7,224 nt of DNA from Balneolales bacterium (GTDB taxonomy: Bacteria > Bacteroidota > Rhodothermia > Balneolales > Natronogracilivirgulaceae): positions 1-7,224 of the forward strand of contig SLLP01000095.1 in NCBI GenBank assembly GCA_007133995.1, written 5' to 3'. A program made the position numbers and the translations under genes. The notes under the pieces were generated by a model. That model saw only the letters and a program-made list of their open reading frames with translations, had not been told where the DNA came from and did not search any database. Positions 1 through 5,682 of this stretch are shown here, piece by piece (within the stretch, counting starts at the first letter, position 1; the number at the start of each line of letters is the position of its first letter).

Positions 1-2
1 AA

Positions 3-20
3 AAAGGTGAAAAAAAATAA
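3..20 (+). CDS. Possible C-terminal tail of the upstream gene, probably uS19 (partial)
   Basis: Only five codons and a TAA (18-20) are visible, reading K-G-E-K-K-stop. A lysine-rich end directly before rplV fits uS19 (rpsS), which precedes rplV in the standard S10 operon order. The identification rests on gene order alone, because five residues carry no family signal. Another frame gives K-R with TGA at 8-10, so the exact stop is uncertain. If TAA at 18-20 is the true stop, the spacer to rplV is only 3 bp. Confidence 0.35.
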   Translation, partial: KGEKK

Positions 21-23
21 CAG

Positions 24-425
24 ATGATGGAAGACACAGTCATATACGAAGCAAGGGCTGTTCAGCGGTATATCCGTATATCCCCAAGAAAAGTTCGCCT
101 GGTTGCGGATTTAATTAGGGGTGAACAGGTTGATATTGCGATGACCAAGCTGAAGTTTGTCAACAAGAGTGCGGCACAGGTAGTATCCAAGGTGATTGGG
201 TCGGCCGCAGCCAACCTCAGAGATCGTTTTGAGGATGAGCCTCTTGACAATGAGGAACTGATCGTCAGGGAAATTCTTGTCGATGAGGGTCCAACACTGA
301 AGCGAATTCAGCCTGCGCCTATGGGTAGAGCTCATCCCATTCGCAAGCGGACCAGCCACATTTCCGTGCTGGTTACTAAGAAGGATGTTGAACTTGAAGA
401 TGAAAACCAAGCAAACGAGGAGTAA
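24..425 (+). CDS. rplV: 50S ribosomal protein uL22 (L22)
   Basis: uL22 binds 23S rRNA early in assembly, and its long beta-hairpin lines the polypeptide exit tunnel. The 133-residue product starts with the family core ARAVQRYIRISPRKVRLVADLIRG (residues 10-33, seen in pieces). The hairpin runs over about residues 88-115, with KRIQPAPMGRAHPIRKR at 93-109 followed by TSHISV. The length is slightly above the usual 110-120 because of an acidic C-terminal tail (ELEDENQANEE) beyond the fold. The start is either ATG 24 or the adjacent ATG 27; both leave the core intact. AGGTGA at 5-10 is a possible but distant ribosome binding site. The gene lies between the probable rpsS tail and rpsC, as in the standard S10 operon. 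The last Glu-Glu codons also form the GAGGAG that precedes the rpsC start. The hairpin is the macrolide-resistance hotspot, but no deletion is evident. Confidence 0.98.
   Translation: MMEDTVIYEARAVQRYIRISPRKVRLVADLIRGEQVDIAMTKLKFVNKSAAQVVSKVIGSAAANLRDRFEDEPLDNEELIVREILVDEGPTLKRIQPAPMGRAHPIRKRTSHISVLVTKKDVELEDENQANEE
417..422 (+). promoter_or_regulatory. Shine-Dalgarno site GAGGAG deciding the TTG start of rpsC
   Basis: GAGGAG lies inside the last two sense codons of rplV, six bases before the TTG at 429. Distance and sequence fit a standard ribosome binding site. This supports TTG as the initiator and suggests translational coupling between rplV and rpsC. It is one of only two clear sites of this kind in the window. 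Confidence 0.7.
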
Positions 426-428
426 GTT

Positions 429-1166
429 TTGGGACAGAAAGTAAATCCAATTGGTCTTAGAGTGGGTATCATCCGTGGATGGGATTCAAACTGGTATTCA
501 GAAGAGCAGGTTCAGGAAAATCTCAGGGAAGATGAACAACTCAGAAACTACCTCCATGCACGATTACGCAATGGCGGACTGTCACGTGTTATCATTGAAC
601 GAACTCCTAAGCGCGTTCTGTTGACGCTCATGACCAGCCGGCCCGGTGTTATTATTGGAAAGGGCGGTGAACAGGTAGAGCAACTTCGTGAGGAACTGCG
701 CAAGGTTACCAACAAAGATGTTCAGATCAACATCAGTGAGATCAAACGCCCCGAAACGGATGCGAATCTGGTAGCTCAAAATATAGCCCAGCAGCTGGAA
801 TCCAGAATTTCCTTCCGGAGAGCAATGAAAACCTCTATTGCATCGGCTATGAGAATGGGTGCAGAGGGTATCAAGGTAAAATGTTCAGGTCGACTTGGTG
901 GTGCTGAGATGGCACGAGTCGAACAGTACAAAGAAGGCCGGGTCCCATTGCACACCTTTCGTGCGGATATTGACTATGCAACAGCTACAGCTCAGACTAT
1001 TTACGGTTGTATTGGTGTGAAAGTCTGGATATTCAAAGGGGAAATTATTGGTGATGTCGACCTCACCCCAAGTGCCGTAACAGCAAAGCCCGAAGCTGAC
1101 GTTCAACAGGAAAAACGTCGTTCCAAGCGATCCCGTGGTGGTCAGCGGCGCAGGAAAAAAAGCTGA
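429..1166 (+). CDS. rpsC: 30S ribosomal protein uS3 (S3), TTG start
   Basis: uS3 sits in the head of the small subunit at the mRNA entry channel and contributes to mRNA unwinding. The 245-residue product has the N-terminal domain beginning MGQKVNPIGLRVGI. A type-II KH domain follows with VIIGKGGEQVEQL at 74-86 (GKGG loop at 77-80). The C-terminal domain contains GRLGGAEMAR at 154-163 and EGRVPLHTFRADIDYA from about 169. A basic tail follows (KRRSKRSRGGQRRRKKS), making the protein a little longer than the 233-residue E. coli form. The start must be TTG at 429: it gives the invariant GQKVNP N-terminus and has GAGGAG six bases upstream, and no ATG or GTG fits. The spacer after rplV is only 3 bp, so translation is probably coupled. 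A 29-bp spacer leads to rplP. Confidence 0.98.
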   Translation: MGQKVNPIGLRVGIIRGWDSNWYSEEQVQENLREDEQLRNYLHARLRNGGLSRVIIERTPKRVLLTLMTSRPGVIIGKGGEQVEQLREELRKVTNKDVQINISEIKRPETDANLVAQNIAQQLESRISFRRAMKTSIASAMRMGAEGIKVKCSGRLGGAEMARVEQYKEGRVPLHTFRADIDYATATAQTIYGCIGVKVWIFKGEIIGDVDLTPSAVTAKPEADVQQEKRRSKRSRGGQRRRKKS

Positions 1167-1190
1167 TTTAAAAACGATTTAAACAACGTT
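1165..1190 (+). repeat. Short imperfect tandem repeat (GATTTAAA-type) in the rpsC-rplP spacer
   Basis: GATTTAAAAAC (1165-1175) is followed directly by GATTTAAACAAC (1176-1187), overlapping the rpsC stop codon. The second copy continues to GATTTAAACAACGTT. A near-identical GATTTAAAACGTT stands before rplO at 5658-5670. Being A/T-rich, it may be chance. No function can be assigned. Confidence 0.3.
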
Positions 1191-1195
1191 CAATC

Positions 1196-1618
1196 ATGTT
1201 AGAACCCAAAAGAGTAAAACGAAGAAAGGTTCAGCGGGGCCGGATGAAGAAAATGTCTGGTCGTGGACATCAATTGGCCTTTGGTGACTTTGGTTTAAAA
1301 GCACTGGAAGCAAAGTTCATCACCTCTCGCCAGATTGAAGCTTGTCGTGTAGCTATAACACGGCGACTTCAGAGAGAAGGCCAAACCTGGATCCGGATTT
1401 TCCCTGACAAACCGATTACCAAACAAGCGGCGGAAACCCGAATGGGTAAGGGAAAAGGAGCTCCCGATCATTTTGTTGCCGTTGTAGAACCCGGTCGAAT
1501 CCTATTTGAAATTACCGGTGTCACAGAGTCACTGGCACGAGAAGCATTGCGTCTTGCAGCATTTAAACTTCCGATCAAAACCAAATTTGTTATGCGCCGC
1601 AATTATGAAGGCAAATAA
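1196..1618 (+). CDS. rplP: 50S ribosomal protein uL16 (L16)
   Basis: uL16 is a late-assembling large-subunit protein near the peptidyl transferase centre and the A-site tRNA elbow. The 140-residue product is full length for the family. It opens with MLEPKRVKRRKVQRGRMK, the usual MLxPKR start. The family signature RMGKGKGAPDHFVAVV is at 82-97. Arg82 corresponds to the arginine that YcfD hydroxylates in E. coli; whether that occurs here cannot be seen. The segment from about 98, EPGRILFEITGV, and the end KTKFVMRR also match. The ATG at 1196 is the only start giving the conserved N-terminus. No Shine-Dalgarno sequence precedes it: the leader is A/T-rich and carries the GATTTAAACAACGTT motif. It lies 11 bp before rpmC, as in the standard order. 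Confidence 0.98.
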   Translation: MLEPKRVKRRKVQRGRMKKMSGRGHQLAFGDFGLKALEAKFITSRQIEACRVAITRRLQREGQTWIRIFPDKPITKQAAETRMGKGKGAPDHFVAVVEPGRILFEITGVTESLAREALRLAAFKLPIKTKFVMRRNYEGK

Positions 1619-1629
1619 CGTAGAAATGT

Positions 1630-1845
1630 ATGAAAGCACACGAACTCAGAGATTTATCAGTTGCTGAGCTGGAAGCTCGGATGAAAGACGAAATAGACGC
1701 TCTTCAAAAGCTCTATTTCAACAAGGCGGTGGCCGGACAAGTCGAAAGCCCTGCGACGATAAAAAATCATCGCAAGGAGCTTGCCAGGTTGCGTACCATC
1801 ATCGGGGAAAAAAATCGGACTGAAAAGACCGAAGATAAAGCATAG
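1630..1845 (+). CDS. rpmC: 50S ribosomal protein uL29 (L29)
   Basis: uL29 is a small two-helix protein beside uL23 at the exit of the polypeptide tunnel. That surface is where trigger factor, signal recognition particle and SecY dock. The 71-residue product begins MKAHELRDLSVAELEARMKDE, the typical K-x-x-E-L-R-x-L start. The second helix carries the conserved NHRKELARLRTII at about 46-58. A short charged tail (GEKNRTEKTEDKA) is unlike the core and probably flexible. The length is within the usual 60-75 range. ATG 1630 is chosen over ATG 1626, which is out of frame. There is no Shine-Dalgarno sequence; the leader contains TAGAAA. The stop is 14 bp before rpsQ. Confidence 0.97.
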   Translation: MKAHELRDLSVAELEARMKDEIDALQKLYFNKAVAGQVESPATIKNHRKELARLRTIIGEKNRTEKTEDKA

Positions 1846-1849
1846 AGGA
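1844..1849 (+). promoter_or_regulatory. Possible weak Shine-Dalgarno AGAGGA before rpsQ
   Basis: AGAGGA overlaps the rpmC stop codon and ends ten bases before the rpsQ ATG. The match and distance are acceptable but not ideal, so this may be a weak site. Confidence 0.4.
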
Positions 1850-1859
1850 TAATCACAAT

Positions 1860-2129
1860 ATGAGCACAGAAACAACTGAGAGAAATCAACGCAAACAACG
1901 TACTGGCCGGGTAGTCAGTGACAAAATGGACAAATCCATTACCGTCGCGATCGAACGTCAGATTAAGCACCCGATTTATGGTAAGTTCATCACCAAGACC
2001 AGAAAATATATGGCCCATGATGAAAAAAACGAAGCTAAACCGGGCGATCTGGTACGCATCATTGAAACTCGTCCACTGTCCAGGCAGAAACGCTGGCGGT
2101 TGGTTGAGATCTTAGAAAAAGCCAAGTAA
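1860..2129 (+). CDS. rpsQ: 30S ribosomal protein uS17 (S17)
   Basis: uS17 is a primary 16S rRNA-binding protein of the small-subunit body, with an OB fold. The 89-residue product contains RTGRVVSDKMDKSITVAIER at about 14-33 and HPIYGKFITKTRKYMAHDE at about 37-55. The signature GDLVRIIETRPLSRQKRWRL is at 62-81. These cover the whole family core at normal length. The first 13 residues (rich in T, E, N, R, Q) are a typically variable extension. ATG 1860 follows rpmC by 14 bp with the weak AGAGGA upstream. An alternative frame with ATG 1918 overlaps this gene and has no family features. A 35-bp spacer, the longest in the window, separates it from rplN and marks the conventional S10/spc boundary. 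Confidence 0.98.
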   Translation: MSTETTERNQRKQRTGRVVSDKMDKSITVAIERQIKHPIYGKFITKTRKYMAHDEKNEAKPGDLVRIIETRPLSRQKRWRLVEILEKAK

Positions 2130-2164
2130 GAAATCATTCTTGAAAGTCTAGAAAGTTATTAGCC

Positions 2165-2533
2165 ATGATTCAAACACAGTCCATACTATCTGTTGCTGAC
2201 AACAGCGGTGCCAAAAAGGTGATGTGTATCAAAGTACTTGGTGATTCCAAGAGACGATATGCCCGCGTTGGTGATCTGGTTATCTGCTCAGTCAAAGCAG
2301 CAATTCCTGGTGGAACCGTAAAAAAAGGTGAAGTTGTCCGGGCCGTTCTTGTAAGAACGAAAAAAGAATTTCGCAGAAAAGATGGCAGCTACATCCGATT
2401 TGATGAAAATGCCGCTGTTATCATCAATAAAGATCAGGAACCTGTGGGCACAAGGATTTTTGGCCCCATTGCAAGGGAACTGCGTGAAAAGAATTTCATG
2501 AGAATCGTTTCACTGGCACCTGAAGTACTTTAA
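2165..2533 (+). CDS. rplN: 50S ribosomal protein uL14 (L14)
   Basis: uL14 lies on the subunit interface, contributes to an intersubunit bridge with 16S rRNA and contacts bL19. It is also the known binding site of the silencing factor RsfS. The 122-residue product is exactly the usual length. It starts MIQTQSILSVADNSGAKKV, continues with ARVGDLVICSVKAAIPGG at about 33-50, and carries the signature around AVLVRTKKEFRRKDGSYIRF (60-79) then DENAAVII. The C-terminus has GTRIFGPIARELR at about 95-107. In E. coli this is the first gene of the separately transcribed spc operon. Here the 35-bp leader shows no recognisable promoter, so read-through from S10 is likely (inference). The leader lacks a Shine-Dalgarno sequence. 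The stop TAA abuts an in-frame ATG of rplX. Confidence 0.99.
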   Translation: MIQTQSILSVADNSGAKKVMCIKVLGDSKRRYARVGDLVICSVKAAIPGGTVKKGEVVRAVLVRTKKEFRRKDGSYIRFDENAAVIINKDQEPVGTRIFGPIARELREKNFMRIVSLAPEVL

Positions 2534-2545
2534 ATGAGCTGGATT

Positions 2546-2899
2546 ATGCCAAGAAAGAAAAACAAGCAAAAGAAATTGCATATAAAGAAAGGTGACCAAA
2601 TTGAGGTCATTACCGGAAACGACCGGGGCAAGCGCGGAAAAGTGCTGCGTGTGTTTCCCGACCGTGACCGGGTACTGGTAGAAGGTATCAATATGCGGAC
2701 CAAGCACCAGAAGCCCACGCAGGAAAATCCACAGGGCGGAAGAATGAAACAGGAAATGCCTGTCCATATCTCTAATGTCTTGCCGGTAGATCCTGTGAGT
2801 GATCAGGCTACAAGAGTGGGCCGGTCCAGAGTAGAGGAAAGCGGAAAGGGGCGCTGGGTTCGTGTCGCCAAAGTGAGCGGTGAAACGCTCGATAAATAG
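2546..2899 (+). CDS. rplX: 50S ribosomal protein uL24 (L24)
   Basis: uL24 is an assembly initiator of the 50S subunit that binds the 5' region of 23S rRNA. From ATG 2546 the product has 117 residues. It starts MPRKKNKQKKLHIKKGD and then carries the KOW motif, about residues 15-40 (GDQIEVITGNDRGKRGKVLRV in segments). GINMRTKHQKPTQENPQGG follows at about 48-66, then the C-terminal MPVHISNVLPVDP and KGRWVRVAKVSGE. The lysine-rich start and these segments resemble Bacteroidota-type L24. An upstream in-frame ATG at 2534 directly follows the rplN stop and would add four residues (MSWI). I prefer 2546 because the canonical protein starts with a short basic stretch, but the choice is not certain. Neither start has a good ribosome binding site, so coupling to rplN termination is plausible. 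There are 17 bp before rplE. Confidence 0.96.
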   Translation: MPRKKNKQKKLHIKKGDQIEVITGNDRGKRGKVLRVFPDRDRVLVEGINMRTKHQKPTQENPQGGRMKQEMPVHISNVLPVDPVSDQATRVGRSRVEESGKGRWVRVAKVSGETLDK

Positions 2900-2916
2900 A
2901 TTAGAAAAGTACTACT

Positions 2917-3471
2917 ATGGCTGAAGCAAGATTATATACAGATTTTAAAAGTAACATTGTCGGCAAGCTCAAGGATGAGTTCAAGCTAAAAAATGCACTT
3001 GCTGTACCCAAAATGACAAAAATCGTTGTCAATGTTGGAGTAGGTGAAGCAGTGGCCGACAAAAAAGTCCTTGACGATATCACCAATAACATCGCAGCGA
3101 TTACCGGACAAAGACCAATTATGACTTATGCCCGCAAGTCCATTTCCAATTTTAAGCTCCGTGAAGGCATGCCCATTGGATGCAAGGTTACGCTGCGCGG
3201 CAGAATCATGTATGAGTTTCTTGACCGCCTGATCAATCTGGCCCTTCCGAGAACCCGTGACTTTCAGGGTGTATCCGATAAGGGATTTGACGGTCGTGGA
3301 AATTATACCATGGGAATTACGGAGCATTCCATTTTTCCGGAAATTGACACGGACAACCTGGATCGTATTCACGGGATGGATATCTCTATTGTGACGACGG
3401 CGTCCAATGATGAGCAAGCCTATCAGCTTCTCAAGCATTTCGGCATGCCCTTTGTAAAACGAAATAACTAA
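2917..3471 (+). CDS. rplE: 50S ribosomal protein uL5 (L5)
   Basis: uL5 is part of the central protuberance, binds 5S rRNA with uL18, and contacts the P-site tRNA and uS13. The 184-residue product has the usual length (about 180). The N-terminal region contains NALAVPKMTKIVVNVGVGEA at about 26-45. The family signature lies around IAAITGQRPIMTYARKSIS (59-77), then FKLREGMPIGCKVTLRG to 95. The C-terminal half has LPRTRDFQGVSDKGFDGRGNY and GITEHSIFPEID, ending HFGMPFVKRNN. ATG 2917 gives the normal N-terminus. The 17-bp leader has no Shine-Dalgarno sequence. In E. coli this start region is where uS8 represses the spc operon; I could not recognise such a structure here. A long reverse-strand reading frame over this gene shows no family features. 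Confidence 0.99.
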   Translation: MAEARLYTDFKSNIVGKLKDEFKLKNALAVPKMTKIVVNVGVGEAVADKKVLDDITNNIAAITGQRPIMTYARKSISNFKLREGMPIGCKVTLRGRIMYEFLDRLINLALPRTRDFQGVSDKGFDGRGNYTMGITEHSIFPEIDTDNLDRIHGMDISIVTTASNDEQAYQLLKHFGMPFVKRNN

Positions 3472-3479
3472 CTGGAATT

Positions 3480-3749
3480 ATGGCTAAGAAATCCTGGATA
3501 GCAAGAAACGAGAAGCGTAAAAAAACGGTGGAAAAATACGCCAAGAAGAGAAAGGAGCTTAAAGAAGCCGGTGATTTTGAATCGTTGCAAAAACTTCCGA
3601 GGGACGCGAGTCCGACACGCATCCGTCAGCGCTGTTCGTTGACCGGCCGCAGCCGCGGTTACGTCGGCAAATTCGGTATCTCAAGAATCAAATTCCGAGA
3701 GTTGGCTTCCGTGGGTAAAATACCCGGAGTTAAAAAAGCCAGCTGGTAA
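3480..3749 (+). CDS. rpsN: 30S ribosomal protein uS14 (S14), zinc-free long form
   Basis: uS14 assembles late into the head of the small subunit next to uS3 and uS10. The 89-residue product is the long form. It starts MAKKSWIARNEKRKKTVEKYAKKRKELK, continues with LQKLPRDASPTRIRQRCSLTGRSRGY (about 36-61), and ends FGISRIKFRELASVGKIPGVKKASW. The paired cysteines of the short zinc-binding form are absent. The single Cys52 in RCSLTG is the usual residual cysteine. The family core is complete, and the ending IPGVKKASW is typical of Bacteroidota and relatives. ATG 3480 lies 8 bp after rplE. The leader has no good Shine-Dalgarno sequence, so re-initiation after rplE is likely. Twenty-four bases lead to rpsH. 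Confidence 0.98.
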   Translation: MAKKSWIARNEKRKKTVEKYAKKRKELKEAGDFESLQKLPRDASPTRIRQRCSLTGRSRGYVGKFGISRIKFRELASVGKIPGVKKASW

Positions 3750-3773
3750 AACTAACACATTCTGTAACATATC

Positions 3774-4166
3774 ATGACTGATCCTATTTCCGACTATCTA
3801 GCGCGAATTCGTAATGCTCAGCAAGCCGGTCATCGCCGTGTGGATATTCCTGCCTCGAAGATAAAAAGGGCGATCACACAGATTCTGCTTGACAAGGGTT
3901 ATATCCAGCGCTACCTGGATATCGATGATAACCAGCAGGGATTGATCCGTATCTTTTTGAAGTACGATCACTACGGACTGCCGGTTATCAAAAAGATAAC
4001 CCGGGTTTCACGCCCAGGACTCCGCAAATACTGTGGATCCGATAATATACCGCGGGTCCATAACGGACTCGGTGTTGCTATCCTGACTACTTCCCATGGG
4101 GTTATGACCGACAAGGAAGCTGGTAAACTTCGGGTTGGTGGCGAAATTCTCTGTTACATCTACTAA
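3774..4166 (+). CDS. rpsH: 30S ribosomal protein uS8 (S8)
   Basis: uS8 binds the central domain of 16S rRNA and is essential for assembly of the platform. In E. coli it also represses its own operon through the mRNA. The 130-residue product has the normal length. It starts MTDPISDYLARIRNAQQAGH, where D-P-I-x-D-x-L-x-R-I-R-N-A is diagnostic. ITRVSRPGLRKYC is at about 75-87. The C-terminal signature GVAILTTSHGVMTDKEAGK is at 100-118 and the protein ends GGEILCYIY. The usual STS at the signature is TTS here (residues 105-107), a conservative variant. ATG 3774 is well supported by protein alignment. No Shine-Dalgarno sequence is visible. The stop is 13 bp before the rplF start. Confidence 0.99.
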   Translation: MTDPISDYLARIRNAQQAGHRRVDIPASKIKRAITQILLDKGYIQRYLDIDDNQQGLIRIFLKYDHYGLPVIKKITRVSRPGLRKYCGSDNIPRVHNGLGVAILTTSHGVMTDKEAGKLRVGGEILCYIY

Positions 4167-4179
4167 ATATATTGTAACT

Positions 4180-4734
4180 ATGTCTCGAATTGGTAAAATG
4201 CCAGTACCTCTGGCCAAAGATGTTGAGTTCTCAATTGATCCTGCCAACAAGGTAACAATCAAGGGAACTAAGGGTGAATTGTCCCTGCAAGTTGATCCTC
4301 GTATTAAGGTTGAGAAGAATGAAGGTGAGATTGTCGTAGCTCGTGAATCTGAGGAAAAAAACATCAAATCGCTGCACGGTCTCTATCGTGTTCTAATCTC
4401 AAATCTGATCACCGGAGTGACTGACGGGTTTAAAAAGGAGCTGGAGATCATTGGAGTTGGTTTTCGTGCCAATTTGAACGGCAACATCCTTGAGCTGACG
4501 CTTGGATATTCTCATCCATTTTTCTTCGTGCCGCCGGATGGTATAACGATTGAAGTGGATACCAAGTCGTCTAAAAATCCGAGAATCATCATTTCCGGCA
4601 TGGATAAGGAGCTTGTAGGTCAGGTTGCTGCTAAAATCAGATCCCTGCGTCCGCCGGAACCCTACAAGGGTAAGGGTGTTCGATATGTCGGTGAATATGT
4701 ACGCAAGAAAGCTGGTAAATCTGCCGGTAAATAA
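4180..4734 (+). CDS. rplF: 50S ribosomal protein uL6 (L6)
   Basis: uL6 lies near the sarcin-ricin loop and the base of the L7/L12 stalk and takes part in late 50S maturation. The 184-residue product begins MSRIGKMPVPLAKDVEF, the standard MSRIGxxPI start. It has two repeated domains: the first spans about residues 1-82 (VTIKGTKGELS at 25-35), the second about 83-184. The second contains GFKKELEIIGVGFRANLNG, LTLGYSHPFFF and the signature PEPYKGKGVRYVGE (159-172). The frame is open upstream to an ATG at 4135, which would add 15 residues overlapping the end of rpsH. I choose ATG 4180 because it yields the exact family N-terminus and follows the rpsH stop by 13 bp. The leader is A/T-rich without a Shine-Dalgarno sequence. 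Confidence 0.99.
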   Translation: MSRIGKMPVPLAKDVEFSIDPANKVTIKGTKGELSLQVDPRIKVEKNEGEIVVARESEEKNIKSLHGLYRVLISNLITGVTDGFKKELEIIGVGFRANLNGNILELTLGYSHPFFFVPPDGITIEVDTKSSKNPRIIISGMDKELVGQVAAKIRSLRPPEPYKGKGVRYVGEYVRKKAGKSAGK

Positions 4735-4737
4735 TTC

Positions 4738-4742
4738 AGGAG
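4738..4742 (+). promoter_or_regulatory. Shine-Dalgarno site AGGAG before rplR
   Basis: AGGAG in the rplF-rplR spacer ends seven bases before the rplR ATG at 4750, an ideal distance. It stands out because most starts in this window lack such a site. Confidence 0.7.
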
Positions 4743-4749
4743 TCGAATA

Positions 4750-5115
4750 ATGAGTAATATTGCAAAAAGCAAACGAAGGTCAAAAATACGGCACCGAGTC
4801 CGTTCAAAAATTTCCGGAACTGGGGAAAAACCCCGGCTTTGTGTCTTTAAAAGTTCAAAGCACGTGTATGCACAGATTATTGATGATCAGGCAAGGGCAA
4901 CCATTGCTGCTGCTTCCACCGTCTCCAAAAACATGAAAGGTGAACTCGGAGAAAAACCAAAAATGGAAAAAGCCGAGGCAATTGGTGTGTTTCTCGCCAA
5001 AACCGCTAAGGAGCAGGGAATCACAAAAGTTGTTTTTGACCGAAGCGGATACAAATACCACGGAATTGTAAAGAGTCTCGCAGAAGGAGCTCGTAAAGGA
5101 GGATTACAGTTTTAA
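4750..5115 (+). CDS. rplR: 50S ribosomal protein uL18 (L18)
   Basis: uL18 binds 5S rRNA and, with uL5, anchors it in the central protuberance. The 121-residue product has a basic, flexible N-terminus (residues 1-22, KSKRRSKIRHRVRSKI). The conserved KPRLCVFKSSKHVYAQIIDD follows at 27-46, and the C-terminal block FDRSGYKYHGIVKSLAEGARKGGLQF at 96-121 in segments. The length matches the family (about 117-122). ATG 4750 is backed by AGGAG seven bases upstream, one of the few strong ribosome binding sites here. The last codons contain AAAGGAGGA (5095-5103), forced by the conserved R-K-G-G and too far from rpsE to serve as its binding site. The stop is 12 bp before rpsE. Confidence 0.98.
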   Translation: MSNIAKSKRRSKIRHRVRSKISGTGEKPRLCVFKSSKHVYAQIIDDQARATIAAASTVSKNMKGELGEKPKMEKAEAIGVFLAKTAKEQGITKVVFDRSGYKYHGIVKSLAEGARKGGLQF

Positions 5116-5127
5116 TCCATATCGACT

Positions 5128-5655
5128 ATGCCAAAGATTAGAAGAAAACAATACAACATTAAGGCCAGCGAGCTGAATCTTGAAGAAAGGCTGGTCCACA
5201 TCAACCGCGTTGCAAAGGTTGTAAAAGGTGGCCGGCGATTCAGCTTTAATGCAATCGTAGTGGTCGGGAACAAGGATGGCATTGTCGGACACGGTCTGGG
5301 CAAAGCCAACGAAGTGGCTGATGCGATTCAAAAGGGCATCGACAACGCCAAGAAAAACCTGATCCGTATCCCTCTTGCCAAGGGTAGAACCATACATCAT
5401 CCTGCATTGGGGAAATGCGGAGCCGGCAAAGTGCTGCTTCGGCCAGCTGCCGAAGGTACAGGAGTGATCGCCGGTGGAGCGGTAAAGGCAGTACTTGAGA
5501 ATGCCGGTCTTCACAACATTCTGACCAAATCACTTGGGTCGCCCAATCCGCATAACGTGGTCAAGGCCACGATCGATGCACTCAAGCAGCTTCAGGATCC
5601 GGTCGAAATCGCTCAGAGAAGAGGCGTTTCTCTGAAAAAAGTTTTTGAAGGATAA
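5128..5655 (+). CDS. rpsE: 30S ribosomal protein uS5 (S5)
   Basis: uS5 sits at the mRNA entry and on the back of the small subunit. It takes part in decoding fidelity and in mRNA helicase activity with uS3 and uS4. The 175-residue product has an N-terminal double-stranded RNA-binding-like domain. This begins with ERLVHINRVAKVVKGGRRFSF (20-40), NAIVVVGNKDGIVGHGLGKANEV. The C-terminal domain contains LLRPAAEGTGVIAGGAVKAVLE (103-124), AGLHNILTKSLGSPNPHNVVKATIDAL (126-152). The first 12 or so residues (MPKIRRKQYNIK) are a basic extension compared with E. coli. ATG 5128 is chosen because this extension is the only in-frame reading joining the conserved core. No Shine-Dalgarno sequence lies at a usable distance. 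Normally rpmD follows, but here rplO does. Confidence 0.99.
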   Translation: MPKIRRKQYNIKASELNLEERLVHINRVAKVVKGGRRFSFNAIVVVGNKDGIVGHGLGKANEVADAIQKGIDNAKKNLIRIPLAKGRTIHHPALGKCGAGKVLLRPAAEGTGVIAGGAVKAVLENAGLHNILTKSLGSPNPHNVVKATIDALKQLQDPVEIAQRRGVSLKKVFEG

Positions 5656-5682
5656 CAGATTTAAAACGTTAGGTTGACATCC

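Noticed and set aside
1918..2115. Alternative + strand frame inside rpsQ
   Set aside because: It overlaps uS17 fully in another frame, and the uS17 frame carries the full family signature.
2986..3438. 150-codon open frame on the reverse strand over rplE
   Set aside because: It lies entirely antisense to a clear uL5 gene and its translation shows no family features, so it is a shadow of the coding strand.
4135..4179. N-terminal extension of rplF overlapping rpsH
   Set aside because: The 15 extra residues are the out-of-frame reading of the rpsH end. The family N-terminus MSRIGKMPVP begins at ATG 4180.
4008..4367. 119-codon reverse-strand open frame across the rpsH-rplF junction
   Set aside because: It overlaps two certain genes in antisense, has no recognisable motif, and has no sign of its own promoter.
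5095..5103. Perfect Shine-Dalgarno-like AAAGGAGGA near the end of rplR
   Set aside because: It ends 24 bases before the rpsE ATG, too far to act as its ribosome binding site, and no nearer start codon exists. The bases encode the conserved R-K-G-G of uL18. A translational pause is possible but cannot be shown.
5674..5679. Consensus -35-like TTGACA before rplO
   Set aside because: No -10 hexamer follows at 16-18 bases, and no Bacteroidota-type TAnnTTTG is at the right distance. It also overlaps the gene start, so it is probably chance.
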